Positions 8,475 through 15,283 of a stretch of DNA of 31,427 nt are shown here, one piece after another (position 1 is the first letter of the stretch; each line of letters begins with the position of its first letter). Source of the stretch: SIG480 sp045546975 (GTDB taxonomy: Bacteria; Bacillota; Clostridia; Oscillospirales; JAAYXM01); the NCBI GenBank assembly GCA_045546975.1, contig JAZQDV010000005.1:1-31427 (forward strand), in the 5' to 3' direction. Made by a program: the position numbers and the translations under genes. The notes under the pieces were generated by a model that was not told the DNA's origin, did not search any database, and saw only the letters and a list, made by a program, of their open reading frames with translations.

Positions 8475-11400
8475 TTAAAGTTCTTCCGAATCCGAGAAAA
8501 GGTCGGGTTCTTCATCGTCGAATTCACCTGCAACGTCGAAAAGACTGTCGTCACCGTCAAGGTCGTCTGCATCGCTTACGGTATAGCCCGCATCCTCGAT
8601 GTTTCCGTCCATTACGTAGGACTCGTCATCGTCGTTGAATCTTACGAAATTGTCATCGTCGTCATCATCGGTGAGTTCAATTTCTTCCATATTCTTATCA
8701 AGAACGCGAATGTCAAGACAGAGTGCCTGAAGTTCCTTGACGAGAACCTTGAAGGATTCAGGAATTCCGGGATGCGGAACATTTCTGCCCTTTACAATCG
8801 CCTCGTAGGTCTTTACACGTCCTACGATATCGTCAGACTTAACTGTGAGAATTTCCTGAAGCGTATAAGCTGCGCCGTAAGCTTCAAGAGCCCAAACTTC
8901 CATTTCACCGAAGCGCTGTCCGCCAAACTGTGCCTTACCGCCGAGCGGCTGCTGTGTGACGAGCGAGTACGGACCTGTTGAACGTGCGTGAATCTTATCG
9001 TCAACGAGGTGGTGAAGCTTTAAGAAGTAAACATAACCGACGGTTACCGGGTTATCAAACGGCTGACCAGTACGTCCGTCATAAAGAACGCTCTTACCGT
9101 CAGGTGAAAGACCTGCAAGCTTGAGTGTTTCTTCAATGTCGTTTTCATTTGCACCGTCAAATACCGGAGTTGCAACCTTCCAGCCAAGCTTCCTTGCAGC
9201 ATAGCCGAGGTGAACCTCAAGAACCTGACCGATGTTCATTCGTGACGGAACACCGAGCGGGTTAAGAACGATATCAAGCGGAGTACCGTCCGGAAGGAAC
9301 GGCATATCCTCCTGCGGGAGAATTCTTGAAACAACACCCTTATTACCGTGACGACCCGCCATCTTATCGCCGACAGAGATCTTTCTCTTTCTTGCGATAT
9401 AGCAGCGTACTACCATGTTGACGCCGGGGTTCATCTCATCACCGTTTGCACGGGTGAATACCTTTACGTCAACGATGATACCGCTCTCGCCGTGAGGAAC
9501 ACGGAGTGAAGTATCACGAACCTCACGTGCCTTCTCACCGAAGATTGCACGGAGAAGTCTTTCTTCTGCTGTAAGCTCGGTTTCACCCTTCGGCGTAACC
9601 TTACCGACAAGGATGTCACCCGGACGGACCTCAGCACCGACGCGGATGATACCGCGCTCGTCAAGATCGCGGAGTGCATCGTCGCCGACATTGGGAATTT
9701 CGCGTGTGATTTCCTCGCAGCCGAGCTTTGTATCACGTGCTTCTGTTTCATACTCTTCAATATGAACAGATGAATATACATCTTCTTTTACAAGACGCTC
9801 GTTTAAGAGAACAGCGTCTTCGTAGTTGTAACCTTCCCATGTCATAAAGCCGATGAGAACGTTCTTACCGAGAGCAATTTCGCCCTCCGAAGTAGAAGGA
9901 CCGTCAGCAATGACATCGCCTTTCTTTACCTTATCGCCGGCAAATACTATCGGGCGCTGGTTTACGCAGGTGCCCTGGTTTGAACGCATAAACTTGATGA
10001 GCTTATGTGTCTTTACCTCGCCGCTTGCGTACTTGATTGTGACGCTGTCAGCCTCAACAGCAGTGACAACACCGTCGTCCTCTGCAAGCTCACAAACGCC
10101 GGAGTCAACAGCTACCTTATGCTCAATACCCGTTGCAACAATAGGTGCCTCTGTAACGAGAAGCGGAACTGCCTGCTTCTGCATGTTCGAGCCCATGAGT
10201 GCACGGTTTGCGTCGTCGTTTTCAAGGAACGGAATCATTGCAGTTGCGACAGATACCATCATCTTCGGAGAAACGTCAATGTAGTCAACTCTGTTTCTCG
10301 GAACTTCAACGATTTCGTCGCGGATACGGCAGGTTACACGTTCTGCAGCAATGCAGCCGTTTTCATCAAGCGGCTCATTTGCCTGAGCGATGATATACTC
10401 ATCCTCAGTATCTGCCATCATATACTCAACCTGGTCTGTGACCTTGCCTGTAGCCTTGTCAATCTTGCGGTAAGGAGCTTCGATAAAGCCGAAGTCGTTT
10501 ATACGTGCAAAGCTTGCAAGGTAGGAAATAAGACCAATGTTCGGACCTTCAGGAGTCTCAATCGGGCACATACGTCCGTAGTGACTGTGGTGAACGTCTC
10601 GAACCTCGAAGCTTGCACGGTCACGTGAGAGACCGCCCGGACCGAGCGCAGACATACGGCGCTTATGTGTAAGCTCCGCAAGGGGGTTGTTCTGATCCAT
10701 GAACTGTGAAAGCGGAGAGGAACCGAAGAATTCCTTTATCGCTGCAGTTACAGGACGGATGTTTATAAGTGACTGCGGTGTGACGATATCAAGGTCCTGA
10801 ATCGTCATACGCTCACGGATTCCGCGCTCCATACGCGAGAAGCCGATTCTGAACTGATTCTGCAAAAGCTCGCCGACGGAGCGGAGACGACGGTTGCCAA
10901 GGTGGTCGATATCGTCAGTTGTGCCGATTCCGTGAGTGAGGCAGTTTAAGTAGTTGATAGACGCAAAGATATCGTCAATGATGATATGCTTCGGAATGAG
11001 GTCGTCAATTCTCTCTGTTATCTTTGCACGGAGCTCATCGCCCTCGAAGTTGTCGATGATTTCGCAAAGTACTGAGAATCTTACCATTTCGTTGATTCCA
11101 AGCTCTCCCTTTGCATCAAAGTCGACAAAGTCGTTGATATTTACCATACCGTTGCCAAACACCTTGACTGCACGGTCATTTATATTGAGAATAACAGTAT
11201 TTACACCACAGCGTGCGATTTCCTCTGCCTTTTCGCGAGAAAGGATTTCTCCTGCCTCTGCAATAATCTCGCCTGTGCGCGGGTTTGATACTGCTTCAAG
11301 AAGAGTCTTGTTCGCAATACGGCGTGCGATGTTCATCTTCTTGTTATATTTATATCTGCCTACTGCAGAAAGGTCATAGCGTCTTTCATCAAAGAAGAGA

Positions 11401-12164
11401 TTGTGAATGAGTGTTTTTGCACCGTCAATTGTCGGGGGTTCACCCGGACGGAGGCGCTTGTAAATTTCAATGAGAGCTTCTTCCTCTGTCTTGCAGGTAT
11501 CCTTCTCAAGGGTCTGGACAATTCTGTCGTCCTCGCCAAAGACTTCCTTGATTTCAGCGTCGGTAGAAAGGCCGAGCGCACGGATAAATGATGTTACCGG
11601 AAGCTTTCTGTTCTTATCTATTCTGATGCTGAAGATGTCGTTGAGGTCGGTTTCATACTCGATCCATGCACCGCGGTAAGGAATAACAGTCGCGCTGTAA
11701 ATAGCGCTGTCTGCCTTGTCCATCTTTGCATCAAAGTACATTCCGGGTGAACGTACTATCTGAGAAACGATAACACGCTCTGCACCGTTTATGACAAAAG
11801 TACCTGTCTTTGTCATAACCGGGAAATCGCCCATAAAGATTTCCTGCTCCTTAATCTCGTCTGTCTCCTTGTTGCGAAGTCTGACCTTTACGCGAAGCGG
11901 AGCGGCATACGTTGTGTCGCGTTCCTTGCATTCCTCTACACTGTATTTGCATTTGTCCTCAAGCACATAGTCGATAAATGAGAGCTCGAGATTTCCCGAA
12001 TAGTCCTCGATAACACCTGCGTCCTGCAACACGTCGCGCAGACCGGTACTGAGGAACCACTCGTAAGACTTTTTCTGGACCTCGAGAAGATTCGGCATAT
12101 CAAGAATCTCATCGATATGCGCAAAGCTCTTTCTCGCTGTCTTGCCGTACATTACGTCTTTCAC
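8475..12164 (-). CDS. rpoB: DNA-directed RNA polymerase subunit beta, GTG start
   Basis: Beta forms half of the active-site cleft and holds the rifampicin pocket. The protein has 1229 residues. I place the start at GTG 12164-12162, 10 nt after AAGGAG; ATG 12152 in the same frame is an alternative that would lose four residues. The rifampicin region reads as wild type, with D490, H500 and S505 at the positions of E. coli D516, H526 and S531. The last 70 or so residues are strongly acidic, including a run of six Asp, a C-terminal extension seen in several Gram-positive RpoB proteins. It begins its own operon with rpoC; rplL, its usual upstream neighbour, is absent here. Confidence 0.98.
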   Translation of the reverse strand: MKDVMYGKTARKSFAHIDEILDMPNLLEVQKKSYEWFLSTGLRDVLQDAGVIEDYSGNLELSFIDYVLEDKCKYSVEECKERDTTYAAPLRVKVRLRNKETDEIKEQEIFMGDFPVMTKTGTFVINGAERVIVSQIVRSPGMYFDAKMDKADSAIYSATVIPYRGAWIEYETDLNDIFSIRIDKNRKLPVTSFIRALGLSTDAEIKEVFGEDDRIVQTLEKDTCKTEEEALIEIYKRLRPGEPPTIDGAKTLIHNLFFDERRYDLSAVGRYKYNKKMNIARRIANKTLLEAVSNPRTGEIIAEAGEILSREKAEEIARCGVNTVILNINDRAVKVFGNGMVNINDFVDFDAKGELGINEMVRFSVLCEIIDNFEGDELRAKITERIDDLIPKHIIIDDIFASINYLNCLTHGIGTTDDIDHLGNRRLRSVGELLQNQFRIGFSRMERGIRERMTIQDLDIVTPQSLINIRPVTAAIKEFFGSSPLSQFMDQNNPLAELTHKRRMSALGPGGLSRDRASFEVRDVHHSHYGRMCPIETPEGPNIGLISYLASFARINDFGFIEAPYRKIDKATGKVTDQVEYMMADTEDEYIIAQANEPLDENGCIAAERVTCRIRDEIVEVPRNRVDYIDVSPKMMVSVATAMIPFLENDDANRALMGSNMQKQAVPLLVTEAPIVATGIEHKVAVDSGVCELAEDDGVVTAVEADSVTIKYASGEVKTHKLIKFMRSNQGTCVNQRPIVFAGDKVKKGDVIADGPSTSEGEIALGKNVLIGFMTWEGYNYEDAVLLNERLVKEDVYSSVHIEEYETEARDTKLGCEEITREIPNVGDDALRDLDERGIIRVGAEVRPGDILVGKVTPKGETELTAEERLLRAIFGEKAREVRDTSLRVPHGESGIIVDVKVFTRANGDEMNPGVNMVVRCYIARKRKISVGDKMAGRHGNKGVVSRILPQEDMPFLPDGTPLDIVLNPLGVPSRMNIGQVLEVHLGYAARKLGWKVATPVFDGANENDIEETLKLAGLSPDGKSVLYDGRTGQPFDNPVTVGYVYFLKLHHLVDDKIHARSTGPYSLVTQQPLGGKAQFGGQRFGEMEVWALEAYGAAYTLQEILTVKSDDIVGRVKTYEAIVKGRNVPHPGIPESFKVLVKELQALCLDIRVLDKNMEEIELTDDDDDDNFVRFNDDDESYVMDGNIEDAGYTVSDADDLDGDDSLFDVAGEFDDEEPDLFSDSEEL

Positions 12165-12367
12165 TGCACAATCACTCCTTCAAAACTCGAAAGCTTTTGC
12201 TTTCTGTATTGTCTTTCCTGCCGGACTCTTGACAAGCCTGAAAACAGCCTTTACAAAACGCCCGGAACAGTTGATGTTTTTTTGCCGTAATTTGTTGTAT
12301 TTCTCAAGTTTTTGCAGTAAACTATAGGTGTGTCAGCGCACATTACCGCATTATAATTGAGACTACC
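12165..12367 (-). promoter_or_regulatory. Leader region of rpoB-rpoC (about 190 nt untranslated)
   Basis: Between the rpoB promoter and its GTG start there is a long untranslated stretch with no ORF I can support. It contains a perfect 6-bp stem with a 4-nt loop (GAAAGC/GCTTTC, 12189-12204) only a few bases before the ribosome-binding site, and a second TATAAT-like box (12355-12350) without a good -35. A long leader is compatible with post-initiation control of RNA polymerase synthesis, but I recognise no named leader motif. Confidence 0.4.
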
Positions 12368-12397
12368 ATTTTATCACTATTCTGTCAAGTATGTCAA
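12368..12397 (-). promoter_or_regulatory. SigA promoter of rpoB-rpoC
   Basis: Minus strand TTGACA (12397-12392), an 18-nt spacer and TAAAAT (12373-12368). A second TTGACA (12388-12383) lies inside the spacer as a 9-nt direct repeat but has no matching -10 at the right distance. It sits just below the terminator of the queT-znuA unit, so rpoBC is an independent transcription unit. Confidence 0.75.
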
Positions 12398-12404
12398 CTT
12401 TATA

Positions 12405-12445
12405 TAAAAAATTCGGCAAAACGAACATCGCTTTGCCGAATTTTC
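12405..12445 (-). terminator. Intrinsic terminator after the znuA-like gene
   Basis: AATTCGGCAAA and TTTGCCGAATT form an 11-bp stem (12410-12420 with 12432-12442). On the minus strand this is followed by six T (12411-12406). It lies about 25 nt past the znuA stop codon and just above the rpoB promoter. Confidence 0.88.
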
Positions 12446-12467
12446 TTTACTTTTTTGTGCACTTTTA

Positions 12468-13370
12468 CTATTTTTTGCCCAGATTCTCTTCAAGCAGGTC
12501 GAGATTTCCACGAATTGCATTCAGATACGCATCCTTTGTATTTTCATCTATCTCACCCACTGTAAGCATATCAAGAGCCACGACCTTGCATTTTGTTTCC
12601 TTTGCGACCGTGCGCACTACTGCGCCGTCCTTTTCTTGCTTGTCCACAAATATCGTTTCAATTCCGTTTCGCTTTATTTCTACAGATATCTGTTCCGCCT
12701 GCTTTGAAGCGGATTCGTCTTCGTTGTACTCTTCAAGAAGTCTTATCATATTAAGACCGTATTCCTCTGCAAAATACTCAAACGAATCGTGAATGACGTG
12801 GACATCGCGAAGCTCAAGACCTGCCACGCGCTCTGCTGCTTCTTTTCTCAGCTCGGTAAGTTTTTTCGTGTATTCCTCTGCATTCTTGTTGTAAACTGCA
12901 GCATTCTCGGGATTTAATCTGCAAAGATTTTTTCTTATCTTCTCGCACTGTGCAATTGCGTTATCGATATTCATCCAGTAATGCGGGTTTTCTTCTGCAT
13001 ACTCACCTATTTTATTAGGTGCGTCCTCGCCGCAGTCAATAACCTCAAGTCCCGGAATTCCAAAGGACACATTCCCGACAAAAGGCTCCATATTGAGTCC
13101 GCTTGCAATAACAAGATTCGAGTCACTTACAAGCTTCATTTCCTCGCCTGTCAGTATATAATCGTGGAGGCAACCCTCTTCGGGATCTGTCATGTTTGTA
13201 AGTGTCACCCTGTCTGCCCCGTCAATGATATTGAGTGTTGTTACGTATACAGGATAAAACGTCGTTACTATATTGAAATGTCCTTTTTTTGCTCCTCCGT
13301 TTTCTCCGCACGAAGCAAGAGAAAACACAAGCATTATTGTGAGAAGAACCGAAAGTGTCTTTTTCATCAT
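12468..13370 (-). CDS. Zinc ABC transporter substrate-binding lipoprotein (ZnuA/AdcA-like)
   Basis: A 300-residue cluster A-I metal-binding lipoprotein, predicted to capture Zn2+ (or Mn2+) outside the membrane and pass it to an ABC permease. The N-terminus has a lysine-rich start, a hydrophobic segment and the lipobox LASC with C21 as lipidation site. The expected metal ligands are present: H69 (CLHDY), H130 (NPHYWMN), H194 (VIHDSF) and D267 (VALDML). There is no long His-rich loop of the kind seen in many ZnuA proteins, so zinc versus manganese is not decided by sequence alone. Its ATPase and permease genes are not in the window. It follows the queT-like gene by 18 nt and ends at an intrinsic terminator, so the two form an operon. 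Confidence 0.88.
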   Translation of the reverse strand: MMKKTLSVLLTIMLVFSLASCGENGGAKKGHFNIVTTFYPVYVTTLNIIDGADRVTLTNMTDPEEGCLHDYILTGEEMKLVSDSNLVIASGLNMEPFVGNVSFGIPGLEVIDCGEDAPNKIGEYAEENPHYWMNIDNAIAQCEKIRKNLCRLNPENAAVYNKNAEEYTKKLTELRKEAAERVAGLELRDVHVIHDSFEYFAEEYGLNMIRLLEEYNEDESASKQAEQISVEIKRNGIETIFVDKQEKDGAVVRTVAKETKCKVVALDMLTVGEIDENTKDAYLNAIRGNLDLLEENLGKK

Positions 13371-13388
13371 CCGGATTTCCTTTCTTGT

Positions 13389-13871
13389 TTATTTTTTGAA
13401 AAGCTTCTCCATAACCGAATAGAGCGGAATGCCGATCGCATAGCAAACAATTGCCTCACCGAGCCCTACCGTCGCGATGTTGTATATCAGCGGCGCACTT
13501 TCAGCCTCGGGTAATATTATATATGTAAGCATTGTTCCGACCATAATAGCATTGAAGAATACGGTAGGAATCGGAGCGAGCCACTTTGAGCGAATCTTCC
13601 AGGTCGCAACAGCTGCCAGAAAAGTCGCCATTGTTCCTATAATTATGTCCCACGGCAATGAAAAGCCAAGGAACACGCCGACAGTATTTGCAAGAAAGCA
13701 CCCCAAAGTAAGCCCCGCCACCGCCTCAGGCATAAGAAGCGGGAGCAGGCAGAGCGCTTCACTCACCCGAAGCTGTAACGCGCCGTAGGAAAGAACGGGT
13801 AGTGCAAGAGTTGCCACGGCATAAATTGCTGCAATAATTGCAATACGTGCAACATTAGAGGTTTTTTTCAT
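13389..13871 (-). CDS. queT: QueT-family membrane transporter (queuosine precursor type)
   Basis: A 160-residue, very hydrophobic protein of the QueT family (DUF988), proposed to be the substrate-binding membrane component of an ECF-type transporter for a queuosine precursor. The family signature GALQLRVSEALCLLPLL appears after the first membrane segment, and about five or six membrane segments can be seen. ATG 13871 is chosen because GGAGG lies just upstream and the family start (MKKTSNVARIAII) is reproduced; a longer in-frame start would begin beyond the promoter, in the divergent spacer. The predicted leader is only about 30 nt, too short for the preQ1 riboswitch often found before queT, and none is seen. 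Energy-coupling proteins are not encoded nearby. Confidence 0.85.
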   Translation of the reverse strand: MKKTSNVARIAIIAAIYAVATLALPVLSYGALQLRVSEALCLLPLLMPEAVAGLTLGCFLANTVGVFLGFSLPWDIIIGTMATFLAAVATWKIRSKWLAPIPTVFFNAIMVGTMLTYIILPEAESAPLIYNIATVGLGEAIVCYAIGIPLYSVMEKLFKK

Positions 13872-13907
13872 GGTTGTCCTCCAAACATTATTATATTTCC
13901 GCAACAC

Positions 13908-13936
13908 ATTATAGCAAAAAGGACAATTTTTTTCAA
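13908..13936 (-). promoter_or_regulatory. SigA promoter of queT-znuA
   Basis: Minus strand TTGAAA (13936-13931), a 17-nt spacer and a perfect TATAAT (13913-13908). It is divergent from the rpsF promoter, with the two -35 boxes only about 16 nt apart, so both promoters share one short control region. Confidence 0.8.
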
Positions 13937-13952
13937 GTAAATAAAATTTTAT

Positions 13953-13980
13953 TTGACATTTATCAAAAAGAGTGTATAAT
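13953..13980 (+). promoter_or_regulatory. SigA promoter of rpsF-ssb-rpsR
   Basis: Perfect TTGACA (13953-13958) and perfect TATAAT (13975-13980) with a 16-nt spacer. This is a strong promoter, as expected for ribosomal-protein genes. The start point would be near 13987. Confidence 0.88.
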
Positions 13981-13986
13981 ATTATC

Positions 13987-14058
13987 TTGCAAAGTTTTGC
14001 ATCGCGTGCAAGGCTTTCAATCCTTGCTCCCAAATATTATGGGGGCCACAAGTCCAGA
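13987..14058 (+). promoter_or_regulatory. Structured 5' leader of rpsF (candidate S6:S18 control RNA)
   Basis: The roughly 85-nt leader contains GCAAGG/CCTTGC around an 8-nt loop (about 14008-14027), then CTCCC/GGGGG around an 8-nt loop, then a G-rich and CCACAAGTCC segment just before the ribosome-binding site. S6:S18 leader RNAs regulating rpsF-rpsR operons are known in many bacteria. I cannot confirm that this one matches their consensus. Confidence 0.4.
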
Positions 14059-14072
14059 AGGAGGTGTTAAAC

Positions 14073-14375
14073 ATGGCAAAAGTAAGCGCAAAGTATGAAA
14101 CAGTTTTCATCATCAATTCCGAACTCGGCGAAGAGGCTATCGCAGAACTTGTTGCAAAGTTCAAGGCTCTTGTTGAAAAGAACGGTACTCTTGTCAATGT
14201 CGACGAATGGGGCAAGCGTAGGTTTGCATACCCGATCAACGACATGAACGAGGGCTACTACGTACTTTTCGACTTTGAGTGCGTACCGTCTTTCCCTGCA
14301 GAGCTTGACCGTGTCTTCAAGATCACTGAAGGCATCATGCGTTCAATCATCATCTGCAAAGACGACATTGCTTAA
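14073..14375 (+). CDS. rpsF: 30S ribosomal protein S6
   Basis: S6 binds the central domain of 16S rRNA together with S18. The ATG at 14073 follows AGGAGG by 8 nt and gives a 100-residue protein, close to the family norm; an upstream in-frame GTG at 14064 overlaps that Shine-Dalgarno and is rejected. Family features are YETVFIINSEL at the N-terminus, the WGKRRFAYPINDMNEGYYVLFDF core and the terminal EGIMRSIIICKDD. It is first in the rpsF-ssb-rpsR operon, a conserved Firmicutes arrangement. A structured leader upstream may allow feedback by the S6:S18 complex. Confidence 0.97.
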   Translation: MAKVSAKYETVFIINSELGEEAIAELVAKFKALVEKNGTLVNVDEWGKRRFAYPINDMNEGYYVLFDFECVPSFPAELDRVFKITEGIMRSIIICKDDIA

Positions 14376-14389
14376 GGAGGGCGAGCATT

Positions 14390-14845
14390 ATGTTGAATAA
14401 GGTAATTCTTATGGGCAGACTCACCCGTGACCCTGAACTTCGCCACACGCAGAGCGATGTACCCGTTGCATCATTTTCTATCGCTTGTGACCGCGGCTTT
14501 GCCCGTCGCGACGATAACCAGCAGAATGTTGACTTCATCAACATTGTTGCATGGCGCAACACTGCAGAGTTCGTTTCAAAGTGGTTTACAAAGGGTCAGC
14601 TTGTTGCTGTAAGCGGCAGGCTTCAGGTCCGCAACTATAAAGATCGCGACGGCAATAACCGCACAGCTACTGAGGTTGTCGCAGACGAGTGTTTCTTCGC
14701 TGATTCAAAGCGTGATTCCTCTCCTGCTCCTTCCTTCAATACAGCTGCGGACAGCGCTCCGTCTGCATCAGGCGGACTCAACGCTACATCGTCAGGCTTC
14801 GATTTTGAGGAGCTTGTCGGCGATGACGGCGAACTTCCATTCTAA
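14390..14845 (+). CDS. ssb: Single-stranded DNA-binding protein
   Basis: SSB coats single-stranded DNA during replication, repair and recombination and recruits partner proteins through its tail. The 151-residue protein has an N-terminal OB fold (MLNKVILMGRLTRDPELR, then the VDFINIVAW strand and the KGQLVAVSGRLQ segment), a Ser/Ala/Pro-rich linker from about residue 110, and an acidic C-terminal tip DDGELPF that fits the partner-binding tail of bacterial SSB. An AAGGAGGGCGAG site precedes the ATG. It lies 14 nt after rpsF and 26 nt before rpsR, the usual position for the replicative ssb copy. Confidence 0.97.
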   Translation: MLNKVILMGRLTRDPELRHTQSDVPVASFSIACDRGFARRDDNQQNVDFINIVAWRNTAEFVSKWFTKGQLVAVSGRLQVRNYKDRDGNNRTATEVVADECFFADSKRDSSPAPSFNTAADSAPSASGGLNATSSGFDFEELVGDDGELPF

Positions 14846-14871
14846 TTTTTGAATAAAGGAGGTCCCTACTG

Positions 14872-15102
14872 ATGGATAAGAACCTCAAGAACCGTAAGCG
14901 CAAGAAGGTTTGCCCCTTCTGTGCAGACAAGGTTAGCTATATCGATTACAAAGACACAGCACGTCTTCGCAGGTTTACTTCCGAGCGCGGCAAGATTCTT
15001 CCGCGCAGAATGACAGGCGTTTGTGCTGCTCATCAGCGTCAGGTTACAGAAGCTATCAAGCGTGCACGTCACATTGCGCTTCTCCCCTACGTTAACGACT
15101 AA
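14872..15102 (+). CDS. rpsR: 30S ribosomal protein S18, zinc-ribbon (C+) form
   Basis: S18 pairs with S6 on the 30S platform. The protein has 76 residues, starting MDKNLKNRKRKKVCPFCADK after an AAAGGAGG site. It carries a CxxC pair (VCPFC) and a later Cys and His (GVCAAH), which match the zinc-binding C+ version of S18 known from comparative genomics, where zinc-poor cells can use a C- paralogue. No C- copy is visible here. The core IDYKDTARLRRFTSERGKI is typical. It ends the rpsF operon and is followed at once by a strong terminator. Confidence 0.96.
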   Translation: MDKNLKNRKRKKVCPFCADKVSYIDYKDTARLRRFTSERGKILPRRMTGVCAAHQRQVTEAIKRARHIALLPYVND

Positions 15103-15106
15103 TAAT

Positions 15107-15149
15107 AAAAAGGAGTGTAGCAAAATACATTTTGTTACACTCCTTTTTT
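15107..15149 (+). terminator. Intrinsic terminator of rpsF-ssb-rpsR
   Basis: A 19-bp stem (15107-15125 with 15130-15148, one G-T pair) closed by a 4-nt loop ends in a run of T (15144-15149), 5 nt after the rpsR stop. Its A-rich left arm would also give a U-tract on the minus strand, so it may stop transcripts arriving from proA as well. Confidence 0.93.
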
Positions 15150-15173
15150 AGGACTTTAGAAAAATGGTGCAGA

Positions 15174-15231
15174 ATAAGCAAATCGGACCCGAAGTAGTAC
15201 ATAGGTACGTCGAGAGGTCCGATTTGCTTAT
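15174..15231 (-). repeat. 16-bp perfect inverted repeat with 26-nt loop, downstream of proA
   Basis: Positions 15174-15189 and 15216-15231 are exact reverse complements. The 26-nt interior contains a further GTAC/GTAC pair. No gene or run of T explains it. It directly adjoins a second hairpin (15233-15256). Together they would form the 3' end of the proA transcript or an independent structured RNA. Confidence 0.6.
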
Positions 15232-15232
15232 A

Positions 15233-15256
15233 GCATAAAGTGTTTCCACTTTATGC
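15233..15256 (-). other. 10-bp hairpin with GAAA loop on the minus strand
   Basis: GCATAAAGTG and CACTTTATGC flank a 4-nt loop that reads GAAA on the minus strand, a stable GNRA tetraloop in RNA. On the plus strand the loop is UUUC, which is not special. This favours an RNA transcribed in the proA direction. It lies 27 nt past the proA stop codon. Confidence 0.6.
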
Positions 15257-15283
15257 GATCTGTGCCGTTTTTATACAGTCCAT

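Noticed and set aside
12391..12792. Plus-strand open frame antisense to the znuA-like gene
   Set aside because: It overlaps the znuA terminator and coding region and has no Shine-Dalgarno; the minus-strand lipoprotein has a lipobox and metal ligands.
13872..13913. preQ1 riboswitch before queT
   Set aside because: The predicted leader is about 30 nt, and neither the preQ1-I loop nor a larger preQ1-II fold could be found.
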